From Mesotaenium endlicherianum (taxonomy: Eukaryota; Streptophyta; Zygnematophyceae; Zygnematales; Mesotaeniaceae): DNA of 22,534 nucleotides. The position numbers were made by a program, and so were the translations under genes. Each line of letters begins with the position of its first letter. Within the stretch, counting starts at the first letter, position 1. Shown in pieces: positions 1 through 10,154 of this stretch. The stretch covers positions 24,867-47,400 of the forward strand of contig WELA01001563.1 of NCBI GenBank assembly GCA_009602735.1, given 5' to 3'. Under the pieces are notes generated by a model. That model searched no databases, was not told the origin of the DNA, and worked only from the letters and a program-made list of their open reading frames with translations.

Positions 1-105
1 CCCCCCGCCCCGCGGTGTCGGTCTTCACCTGCTCTCCGTCTCTCTCTCCCTCTGTCTCTGTCTCTCTCTCTGTCTGTCTCTTTCTCGTCTTCTTGCATGC
101 GCCAG

Positions 106-2420
106 CTGGCGAGCCAGGTGGGCCCCATTGTGGAGGAGCCTGAGGAGGTAGAGGACAGCCAGCTCAGCATCCTCATCGCCGAAGACAACATCGTCAACCA
201 GAGGGTAGGCTCCGCTTGCACACGCCTGCCTGACTGTTCTAGGCGCCACCTGGCACTTCGCTCTCCTCTGACACGTTGCCTACACTAGAGATGATTACTA
301 CGTTTTCAGATTGTTGCAACTGTGCAAGCAGGCAAGCACGTACTCGTGGTCACTTAATTATTGCCGGGTGTATGTGATAGCCCTCACCTTGCATTTATAT
401 GCTGAACATTTTTTCTACTTGCATTTTGGTCTCCGGTTTCCAGTCCTTAATTTTTAGATTTTAAAACCTTTTTTTTTGGGTTTTGAGATACCGTGTGTCA
501 TGTCTTGGGTTTAGGCTCTCGGTCTTCAGTGTCTCAAATTTGGCTGTCTGCAGGAGCCTTTCAGTGTGCCTCGAGATCTTTCTATAAGGAGCCAGGAGCC
601 CTCTGGGGTGCCCTGAAGAGTCCCCATTAAAAGCTTACACGTCGGCTGTCACTATACATTGTGGCCCTCCTCGCGGTCCCTGTCTCTCGGTTGTGGGCAC
701 TTGTGCTGCGGCTGCGGCCTGTTGCTGCAGCTGCTGCAGCTGCTTGCACGCTGTGTCAACAGATGGCGTGCCTGGGCAGCCTCTCCTCGGCTTGGCTTTC
801 CTGCGGCATGTGGCGGGGCCTCCTGTTCCATGCAGCTAATTTGCTTTACCTCTTCCCGTCTTCCCAATCCAAATCTCTCTTCCCGTAATTGATTCCTCTC
901 TTTGTGTGTCACAAAACTTGCAACAAATCGGGGTCGTGTGCTTGCTCCTTTCTGAAAACAACACCTGCGTGCTCGGCTATGCTGTGGCTGGGCTGGGCTG
1001 GGCTGTGCGTGCGGGGGTGCCGCCGCAGGTGCTGCTGAAGCTGCTCAAGGGGCTGGGCCAGGAGAACTGCGCCACCGCCGTCAACGGCAAGAAGGTCAGC
1101 CACCCAGCCTCCATACACCCCCCCACCCCCCCCNGCCGGGCCCTTCCCCGCTGGCCAGGCGTTCTTTCTCCATTGGTGCAATCCCCAGGTTGACGTCCAA
1201 AGAGTCGGGCTCTGGTTTCTCCCTCGATACTCAAATACTTGTGATACTCGGATACTCGTAAAATAAGGTCCTTCAAGAGTCTCGCGGGCTTCTTTCCGGT
1301 TTCGGCTTGACGAAGGCGGGGAGCGCGCGTGGGGCTTGGGGCTCTTGGCTTGCTTCTGCGGTACCTGGCGACACGTGGCAGGTGCTGGAGCTGATGGAGA
1401 AGGGCCGGTACGACCTGGTGCTCATGGACGTCCAGATGCCCGAGATGGACGGCCTCACGGCCACCACCCACATCCGAGTACGACGCCCTCTTCTCCCTTT
1501 CCTCTGCGTTCCCTTGTCCCTCCTCTCGTCTCCTGCCTGCTTTGCTGCCGTGTCCTCTCCTCTCCTCCCCTCCCCTCTTCTCTCCTCTTCTCCCCTCCCC
1601 TCCTCACATTTCCTCTTCTGTTCTCTCCTCTCTCCTCTCTCCTCTCGTTTCTCTCCTTTCTCCTCTCCCCTCTGCTCTGTTTTCCTTTCCTTTCCTGTCC
1701 TCTCCTCTCCTCTCTCTTGTCCCTGCTCTTCTCGTGTTTTCTCGCCTTATAAAATCTCTTCTTGCCCTCCTGTGCTCTCCACTCGACTGTGCCTCCTCTT
1801 CTTCTCATTCTTCCCTGTTCCCTGTTCCATGTTCCTTCCTTCTTCTCCTCTTCTCTCTTCTCCTTCCTACTTCTCCTAGCTCTGTTGCTTATTAATCGCG
1901 TTGCCTTCTGGTGCTGGGAACGTTTGTTTGCGCGAAGCTCAAGACATCCTAGAGCTTCTGGCCATGCCTTCCTCTCGTGGGGTGATAAGCAAAGCTCCAC
2001 TCATGCCGTTGTCGTGCCCGCCCTTGTTGCCTTCAGTGACTAACTTTGGCTGTTGTTTGCGTGCGTGCGTGCGTGCGTGGGTGCATCCGTACGTGCTTGT
2101 GTGCGCATGTGTGCTTACGTGTGCGTGCATGCATACTTGTGTGTGCGCGTGTGCATGCGTGTGGGTGCACGCGTGTGTGGGTGCGGGTGCGGGTGGGCGA
2201 TTTCGTGCAGACAACCTTTCCCGAGGAGCAGCAGCCGGTCGTGGCGGCGTTGACGGCCGACGTGGGGCCCGGCATCGAGGGCGAGTGCGTGGGTGTGGGC
2301 ATGAACTGGTACCTGAGCAAGCCCGTGCGGAAGGCGGAGCTGGAGCAGCTGCTCGGCAAGGTGGTGCAGCTGAGGCGGCGGTCGGGCAAGCGCAACCCGG
2401 CAGCGTGGCTCGAAGTTTGA
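106..2420 (+). CDS. C-terminal receiver domain of a phosphorelay protein, probably a hybrid histidine kinase (partial, four exons)
   Basis: Four exons join in phase 0: about 106 (or 118)-204, 1029-1094, 1382-1477 and 2211-2420, the last ending in TGA. Each intron begins gt and ends ag. The joined product is about 155 residues and reads as a response-regulator receiver domain. The acidic pair is in LIAEDN (Glu 181-183, Asp 184-186). The phospho-acceptor Asp is in [13 protein letters not shown] (codon 1427-1429). The switch Thr is in VAALTAD (2253-2255) and the conserved Lys in YLSKPV (2319-2321). Receivers of this type accept phosphate from a histidine kinase. A receiver as the last domain with coding exons upstream is typical of hybrid histidine kinases in plants, fungi, algae and protists, but no kinase domain is in the window. 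The first exon has two possible acceptors, cag ending at 105 or 117, both in frame. A stand-alone multi-exon response regulator is the alternative. Confidence 0.85.
1541..1880 (+). repeat. Polypyrimidine tract in receiver-gene intron (1478-2210)
   Basis: About 340 bp of nearly uninterrupted C/T, built from varied TCCTC/TCTCC blocks rather than one perfect unit. Apparent open frames through it translate to monotonous Ser/Leu/Pro on this strand and Arg/Glu/Gly on the other. They are composition artefacts. Confidence 0.85.
2056..2202 (+). repeat. TG/TGCG-rich microsatellite just before the last receiver exon
   Basis: Alternating purine-pyrimidine DNA (tgcg, tgtg and gtgc blocks) fills the last 150 bp of the intron and stops just before the acceptor at 2210. 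It can form Z-DNA in principle. Cys/Val-rich translations of it are not genes. Confidence 0.85.
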
Positions 2421-2590
2421 GGGACGTAGAGGAGGAAAAGGAGGAGGTGGTGGTGGAGGAGGAGGAAGTGGTGGTGGTGGAGGAGGTGCAGGAGAAGGAG
2501 GAGGGGGAGGGGAAGGTTGAGGTTAGGAGGTGGCAGAGGACGAGGAGGAGGAGGAGGGGGAGGAGGAGGGACAAGAGACGACGAATACTG
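2421..2590 (+). repeat. Purine-rich GGA/GGT tract in the 3' flank of the receiver gene
   Basis: Starts directly after the stop codon. It is almost pure GGA, GGT and GAG triplets with many GG and GGG runs, so the transcript side could form G-quadruplexes. It probably lies in the 3' UTR. Open frames here are Glu/Val- then Arg-rich and match no family I know. Confidence 0.75.
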
Positions 2591-3607
2591 GATTGGAAGA
2601 GAAAGTGTGACCGGGATGAAGGAGGAAATCGCAGCCGACTTGGCCGAGGAGGTGCACTCTGGAGTGAGCAAAAGCTTAACGGAAGGGGGAGAAGATGGGG
2701 GTAGAGGGGAAGGAGAGAAACAAGGAGGATGGGGTGGTGTTATGATGCCAGAGGAGGACGTGCTGTCAAGTGTGAAGAAAAGACCGGGTCAAGAAATGGG
2801 TGGGGACGCTTACGTCACATCGGCGGTGTTCCCCAAGCAGCTCGTCCGTGTTGGAGCAGGGCGGAAGTAGACCATCAAGCAGTTTTTTTTCTAAAAGCAG
2901 TGCTTCGTCATATTTTAAGCGCTCCACTCCCTGATTTTTTCCGATTCCTCTCGTGTCCCCGACCATCATCACTTCGGCGGCCGGAACTCTTTGGTGAATG
3001 AAGGGAGGAGCGACTTGCTTGCCAGTGCTCGATAGGGTAGGAGCTTTCATTTCTCAATCCCCTCGTCGCACCTTTCCACTTTTGGAATGGCTTGCAGAGG
3101 TACAACGTGTCCTTTTTAGCATTGCGTTTGAGTCTATTTTCAGGCTAATATATTGTAGCGATGGCAAACGAGGAGGTTGATATTGTTGCATCTGGCTGGA
3201 TGGTGACGTTCTTCGTTCCCACACCGGTCATGACACTGGAGAGGGCGCAATTAATTATGTATATAGGGAAAGGACTTCCTCGCTTCCGATTGGTATAGGT
3301 AAGAGTCATGAGGAGCAGCAACTATGGATGTTCTGTGCTTAGGTCTTCCCTTGCAATGAGGTATTTATGTCCATGAGCATGTCGGGGGAGCTTAGCGTGC
3401 AGCCTTCACGAATCGTTGGATTACAAGTATCAAGGAAAGTATTGTTCGCCTGTCGTTTGAGGATACATTTTTTGCAAGTGCTCCAATGCAAAACTTTTGG
3501 TGAGCTGCCCTGCTTCTAGCTTTTTGTTCCAATGTATTTGTTTTGTCGGCTTTCTTGCTATGTACAATTTTCGCTTTCTTAGATCTCATCATGTTCTTCG
3601 TCCATGG

Positions 3608-3608
<1 letters not shown>
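2591..3608. other. Intergenic, no gene recognised
   Basis: Purine-rich composition fades by about 2750, followed by mixed AT-richer sequence. Short open frames lack family motifs. It may include the receiver gene's 3' UTR, but I could not fix a polyadenylation site. Confidence 0.5.
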
Positions 3609-3659
<51 letters not shown>

Positions 3660-3661
3660 NN

Positions 3662-3747
<86 letters not shown>
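3609..3747 (+). repeat. (CT)n microsatellite with two undetermined bases
   Basis: About 139 bp of perfect CT dinucleotide, interrupted only by nn at 3660-3661. The Ns suggest its true length was not resolved by the assembly. Confidence 0.95.
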
Positions 3748-3748
<1 letters not shown>

Positions 3749-4620
3749 ATGAACTCAGTCTCAAAACAATATTACGGTTAGTACACAAAGTGCCTATCCT
3801 CAACTTTACCAACTTTTCAGAGTTACATGTTCTGGGTCAAAATAGCTAGCACACTAGACCACCGAACTTGATGTGCCTAAGAACGTTGATCCCGTCCCCT
3901 GTAGCAACTGTTCGCTTCATCTTTGTGGTCGGGTGAAAATGACAACTCATGTTTTTTTGACTTGCACTAACAACTACCAAGAAACGACTATTGACAAACA
4001 GAGATATGTACATCAACAACTTGGCGTGCGTTAGGCGCAACATTTTTCAACACCCTTCTTAGCTGTTTCTGTATGGCTATTCTTGTACGTATTTTGCAAT
4101 TGGAAACTGTTGCGTTCTAATCATTGCATTGAAATGTTAGGATACTAGTAATGTTACTTAATTCTTCACTAGAGGATAAATAGTTTGTTCTCAGGGCCTT
4201 GGGTCTAAATGTGAAGGGAGATACAATTCAAGGAAAGCTTGTGTATTTGTAGAGGACCCCTTGGGGAAAATGGAATAGAATTATAAGCGCACATTAACTT
4301 ATGTTCTATGGAATACAGATTGAGGGATTATTAGCAACAGAAAGAAATATGGCAGTTTGTGGCGAAACTAGGTTTCTGCCGGATAGAAGTGTAGGATCAA
4401 ATTGTATTTACTCGACTTCTTATTAGAGGGTGGATTGTAACGTCTGAACAATTTTGACGTTTTCCTTTCGACCTGAGTGCATTCGGGTTTACCCGGACCG
4501 TAGCCCTTTCACCGTACATCAATTGGGGCATCTAATAACTTGCTAACTTACCTGATCAACTTGTGTCTCAACTTTAACTTTTATTTGACCCCCTTAGGCC
4601 GCGGAGGACGTGCGAGACTA
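3748..4620. other. Intergenic, no gene recognised
   Basis: AT-rich unique-looking DNA with stops in all frames and no motif I can name. Confidence 0.5.
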
Positions 4621-4670
4621 GGCAAGAATTGGCAAACATCGGCAAAAATCGGCAAAAATCGGCAAAAGTG
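4621..4670 (+). repeat. 10-bp tandem repeat, five copies
   Basis: Five consecutive 10-bp units of ggcaaaaatc type start at 4621, 4631, 4641, 4651 and 4661. The middle two are identical and the outer ones differ by one to three bases. Confidence 0.9.
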
Positions 4671-4799
4671 GTAAGAATGACATCTGGTAAATTAGACTCT
4701 GTTGGACTACTTTTTCCAATTTTTTCAACGTCATTCAGACTTCATCGCTGCCTCATTGGCAATTCTGTTTCAAACGCTTTCTCAAATGACGTTCAGATA

Positions 4800-4856
4800 G
4801 ATGTAAGATGCTCGTGCACCAACTGGTGCACCGGGAGGAAAACAGCATCTTACATC
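4800..4856 (+). other. Double hairpin (nested palindrome) upstream of the phosphatase gene
   Basis: Outer arms gatgtaagatgct (4800-4812) and agcatcttacatc (4844-4856) are perfect 13-bp complements. Between them is a second perfect hairpin, gtgcacca (4814-4821) and tggtgcac (4824-4831), with a 2-nt loop. It lies about 60 bp before the upstream ATG at 4916, so it could sit in the 5' UTR or promoter. Function unknown. Confidence 0.85.
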
Positions 4857-4915
4857 AGTTCCCTCATCAGGAGTCGTAACTATGTCCCTTTCTCGCACTC
4901 ACAGACAAAGAACGA

Positions 4916-5170
4916 ATGCAGGCGAGTGCTCTTCAGCCAAGGCTGCTTGTCACTCTCTACGGAGGGTCTCGCTCCCTTGCTAGTGGTTTCGCGTGTCGCT
5001 CTTGTGTAAAAGTAAACCCTACTTGGATTCGGAAAACTTTCCCGCCGCTATCACTATGCACAGACTACGGTAGGAGTATAGTCCGTCAGCCGAATTTGCG
5101 AAACATCTGCTGCGCAGCACACTCGCCAAGCCACTCGCCAAGGCACTCGCCGAGCCACTTGCTAAGCGGC
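4916..5170 (+). CDS. Possible in-frame N-terminal extension of the phosphatase (transit-peptide-like)
   Basis: The ATG at 4916 is in frame with the core start at 5171 and no stop intervenes, adding 85 residues. The frame is closed upstream by TAA at 4877-4879. The extension has one Asp and no Glu, but many Arg, Ser and Leu plus a few Lys, the usual make-up of plastid or mitochondrial targeting peptides. It ends in a (His-Ser-Pro-Ser)-like repeat from a 12-bp tandem repeat. The ATG context is poor (C at -3, C at +4), whereas ATG 5171 has G at both. Leaky scanning could therefore give a targeted and a cytosolic form. This is inferred from sequence only; it may instead be 5' UTR that happens to be open. 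An out-of-frame ATG at 5056 opens a five-codon uORF. Confidence 0.45.
5120..5167 (+). repeat. 12-bp tandem repeat, four copies, directly before the core start codon
   Basis: Units start at 5120, 5132, 5144 and 5156 (type cactcgccaagc). They are in frame with both candidate starts and would encode HSPS, HSPR, HSPS and HLLS. They end three bases before ATG 5171. Confidence 0.9.
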
Positions 5171-8100
5171 ATGGCGGATCGCAGAGAGCAGAGTGCTGGG
5201 CCCCTCTTCAGATTTGGAGTTCTGGCCGACGTTCAGTACGCTGACAAGGAGAATGGATGTAAGGCTTGTACGCTTTTGAGCATACGTGCATGGATTGGGC
5301 CGACAAGTAGGCGTCTAGTCATTGCAGGAGAATTTCAGGAGATGCACAAAATGTGTGGAGAACGAGGGCGATCTGACCAGAGCGGCTTTCGGAATGAATG
5401 AAAACCCTGTCGTGTGTACTCCTCAAAAAAGTTGACGAGGGCTGGCTGGACGTCAAGCTCCCACTTGGTTTGAAGAGAGTGTTCTGGTTGCACGTCGTAT
5501 ATCTGCTGATGCCCTGAGGTCGTTGCACCCAGTTGCAGTCAAACGCAGTCAGACTCAGTCAGACGCAGTCAAGACTCACTCTCACTCCCATTCCATTCGA
5601 CACTGCCATGCTCTTGGACAAACTGGACTTCTGTCGCTTTACAAGATAAAGGGAAAAATAGAGAAAAAAAAGAGAAAAAAATTTGTACTGCTTAGTTCCA
5701 GTGAGCTGTATATGCAGACTGCAGCTAGGTCACTTTGCTTAGCTAGATATATAGGAAGAAGCTGTGTCAATCTTACCAAGCTGAACCTCGCGAGCGAGGG
5801 CTACCTGAGATTGTTCCCCCGAGCTGCACCTCTTCCTAAAAACTCGCGGAATCTGAGACCACCGAAAAGCCGCGGGGCCAGAGCTGCGTGTACACCTAGG
5901 CTTGCGCCAGGTGTCGCTCCTTACCCATTGCTGAAACGCTGCGCCGACCTCATTACCCTGCTCGATCTGCATGACGAGGGTGTCGCTAATTTGTCACAAG
6001 GAGTGTGTCGCTGATTGGCGTGGTGCTGCCGCTGTCACTGTCTGGAATGCAGAGGAGGTCAGCGGTGGTTGGCGTTGCATGACGAGGGCGTCACTGACTG
6101 GCGTGGCAAGGGTGTCACTGATTGGCATGACGAGGGTAGGGCGAGGGTGTCACTGATGGCATGGCGAGGGTGTCGCTGATCGGAATGTTGCTAATGGGAG
6201 TGGGGAGGGCGGTGGCGCAGCTTACGAGAATCAGGTCCAGCGCTACCGAGAAGCGCCGGGAAAGCTGGCTGCTGCCGTGGCGCACTTCAATGGCTGCCGG
6301 GACCAGCTCTCGTACGACACCAGCTCCTCAACTGTCGTAGAATCACGCGCACACACGCGCACGCACGCGCACGCACGCACACACACACACACAAGCATAC
6401 ACACGTACCTTGCGCGCGCGCGCGCACACGCACACACACACACATGCACACACACGCACACATACACACACACACACACGCGTGCACGCACGCACGCACG
6501 CACACACACGCGCGCTCGCGCACACACAGACACACGCACACAACGACAGAACACCACTCAAACGCGTGCATACACGTGCACACACACGCACTGAGACACA
6601 AACCGAGAGACGCACACACAAACTCATGTACACGCGCAGGCACGCACGCGCAAACACATACGGAGAGACACACACAGAGGGACACGCACACGCAAAGACA
6701 CACACGCACTTATACTTGCACTTGCATACACAGCAGAGCACGCACGCGCACACACATATGCAGGCATGCACGCGCACGCACGCACACACACGCACACGTG
6801 TCAGCAGGCACGTGTTTGAGGGCCACTCGACAACGACCCGCCTGGATCTTCCTGTTTAGCTGAACGACTCCTATTCTCTGAGCTGCAGTGAGTGACTTGT
6901 TCCGCTCCAAACATCAGGGTAGATTGGCGCAGGCTCCGCTCAGTTGCGCCACTTGGCGCTGCGTGGCTGGCTTAAGTGCCCACGCTGCTGCTGCAGCAGC
7001 AGGGTCAGCCGCTGCCCCCCCCCCCCTTTTCTCCTCCTCCCGGACTGGCACCCCTGTGGTGGCCTGTCTGGGCCCTCCAGTCAGGCATGTGGCGACATGC
7101 CGGTGCCGATATGCTGGTGCATGCGCGTGCAGTTCTGCCCCCGTGTTTACGCTCGTCTGACGTTCTTTTGAAGTTAAAAACAGCTCACTTATGCGTCCTC
7201 TTCTTGGTCCTTCGTTTCGTTATTTAAGCTGCGCCTAGGTGTGTGCGTCAATGTGTACACATGCAGACCGGCACGCGTGTATGTGTGTGTAATCTTACAT
7301 ATGAAGACCGAGCAATTTCGCATCCATATTAGCATGTATACACGTATATATGTATATCTATTCACACATATACATACAAATATATATATGTGTCTATGTA
7401 GGTATGCCTATACATATTTATGTCTGTGTATATGTCTATACATATGAAAGTTGTACATGCATATGAGCGTACATATATGTCTACATGCACGTACTTATAT
7501 ATTAACACAAACATATTTGACGAGACCACGTGTGCATACATGTGCGTCTTTTCAACATTCTCATTTTCTTCCTTCAAGTTCATCGGGGCAAACAAAACCT
7601 CTTTGTCCGCATGTCCCCACCTGTACACCGGCGCGCAGGTTTGTGCTGACGCTTGGTGACATCATCGACGGGAACGAGACGGACGAGAAGACAGAATGCG
7701 ACTTCGAGGTGGTGATGGCCGAGCTCTCTAAGGTTAGTTGCCGGCTGCTTCTCCTCCCGCTGCCACCTGGCATGAACCCCTCCCTTCAACCCCCCAAACC
7801 CTCCGACCCAGCCTCCCCTCCACCCCACCCCTCCCTCCCTCCACCCCGACCCCTCCTGCCCTTGCATCCATTGTTGTGTCTGCTGCCTTTTTTTCCCATG
7901 TTGATTTTATCCCTCTCCTCATCAGGTCCACTTGCTGACCCTGCTCGTCCGCCGTCCAACAGTCTGTCACGGCTGTTGCAGCCCGTTTGGCGTGGGAAAG
8001 AGTCTGACGCCCGTTTGACAAGCTCTCGCGTCCTGAGCTCACAACCAGACGGGCTGGGTGCCAAGTGGCGGCGTGTCGTATGTGGTGTTTGCGTGTGGCG

Positions 8101-9348
8101 GGAACCCCTCCCGGAGGGCTGACACATACATCGTGCCGGCGGAGGGTATCGCTCACATCTGCCTGTCTTCCAGGTCCCGCCTTCCTTTTTATAGGTCCAC
8201 CTTTTCGTGTGGCTTGGGCTGCAGCATAAGTTAGAGCCCATGAATCACGTAGCGAGTATGCGCGCGAGCGCGTGCATATGTGTGCGCGCATGTGTCTGCT
8301 GCAGCTGCCAGCTGGAGGTGAAGCCTGCCCATTACGTGCTCTCTGTATGTGTGTTGACATGCGTGCGTGCGTGCGTGCGTGCCTGCGTGCGTGTGTGCAT
8401 GTGTGCGTGGGTGCGTGCCTGTATGCGTGCGCGCGTGCGTGTGTGCGTGTGTGTGCGCTCGTGCGCGTGTGTGAACGGGGGTTGCTGCAGCTGGAGGTGC
8501 GGGCGGCACATCACGTGCTGGGCAACCACTGCCTGGCGCTGCCGCGCTCGACGCTGCTGCAGCGCCTGGCCATGGCCGACCGCTTCTACCACACGCTCGT
8601 CCATCCCGGCTGGCGCCTGGTCAGCGCTCCCGCTCGCCACCTCACCGCTCCCCCACGTGCCGCCCGCGCCCCGTCGGACGCCCTCCGGGATAGCCTGGAA
8701 AAATAACACCTGTGCCTCCAGATTTGCCAACCCCCAGACTGAGAATACGTACCACAAATCAAAATTTCACCCGGATTTCGGGACCCAAAGCTTCATGCTT
8801 CAGACCCTGACACGTGGCACGTGGACCTCGTTAGGCGTAAAATTAAACCCGCATACTTAAACCCTGCATCAAGAGCCCTAGACCTATGAGCTTCATGCAG
8901 GGGAAGGTTGGAGGAGCACACGTTCCCGCCCTTCTCCACGCGCGTTCTGATGGAGTTTGTATTGTACCGGAAGTTGTACCGGGAGTTGTACCGGGAGTTT
9001 TACCGGCGAGGACGGAGGCCGTCGGGGGGCACATGCTGGGCGGCGGGCAGTCAGCAAGCCCGGCACCTCCCCCCCCCCATGCAGCGACTCAGCATTCTTT
9101 TTTGTTTCGTTTATTTTATTCTATTTTTTGTTGTTCTGTTCTGCGGTCTCCCCCGCGCTCTCCGAGAGCTTTGCGTGCTTTGCCCGTGAGCCCTCGCGAG
9201 TGACTCTGCAACGCCGCTGGAAAAACTCCAGACGTGCACAGAACGCAGGCCACACGGTTTGTGCGGGTGTCCCTCATCGGGGGGTCGAGAGCTCTAGAGA
9301 CTCACACTGCCTGTCTAGCTGGTGTCTAGCTGGTACTGCCTGTGCGTG

Positions 9349-9382
<34 letters not shown>

Positions 9383-10117
9383 NTATATATATATATATTT
9401 CCACCGGCTGCTGTGAGAGGAGGGAGGAGCATGGGGCAGGCGCAAAGGGCTGACGAGAGGGGCAGGAAAACAAGCAGCTCCATGAGAGAAATATTTTTTT
9501 GCTCGCTTGTGGGAGGGAGCTTCAAACTAAAGCACCTCCTTTTAGCGACTCGGGCGGCGACGGCTGCAGAGCCGTTGCTTCATGTGGTTCTGCTTATCGC
9601 CCTAAAACATTTTTCTGCTTAACTGCTTATCGCCCTATTAGTTTTTTTTCTGATGAAGGAACATATCCTTCTACGCATCTGGCATTGCTTGAGGGGTCAA
9701 GCGAGGTTTCTTCCTGTAAGGCCGGCAGCAGAGGCGGTGCCAGTGCACGGCCCTGCTCTGTGGTCCGGTTCCAAACCGCAAATGCTTCGCAGCGGCACGC
9801 TCTCTGTGAGCGTGACAACTCGCCGCTGCTTAAGGCGTTGGAGGGGCCTGAGTTGATGCCAGGAAGAGGAATGGAGGGGGTTTTGGATGAGTCCCTCAGC
9901 AGCAGCAGTAAACCCAAAATCTTAGAAGCTACAGCTTAGACTATACCCTTCAACCCTATGCCTGTTGCACCTTGCGTCAGGTCTTCTACTGGAAGGGAGA
10001 GACTGCAGGCGTGGGCTCCCTCCCTTATTCCACTTGTCTCCTCACACACACATGCACACGTGCGTGCGCGCGCGCCCACCACACACAGTCACACACGCTG
10101 GCATGCACGTACACACG

Positions 10118-10154
<37 letters not shown>

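Noticed and set aside
1455..2671. Long open frames on both strands through the pyrimidine, TG and purine tracts
   Set aside because: Composition is monotonous (Arg/Glu, Ser/Pro, Cys/Val), and they overlap well-supported receiver exons in other frames.
3497..3849. Leu-Ser and Arg-Glu repeat proteins
   Set aside because: Direct translations of the (CT)n microsatellite.
4621..5170. Short tandem repeats considered as a CRISPR array
   Set aside because: The units are directly abutting with no unique spacers, and the window is plainly eukaryotic.
6243..6910. Cys/Val-rich and His/Thr-rich open frames
   Set aside because: Translations of a CA/TG microsatellite inside phosphatase intron 2.
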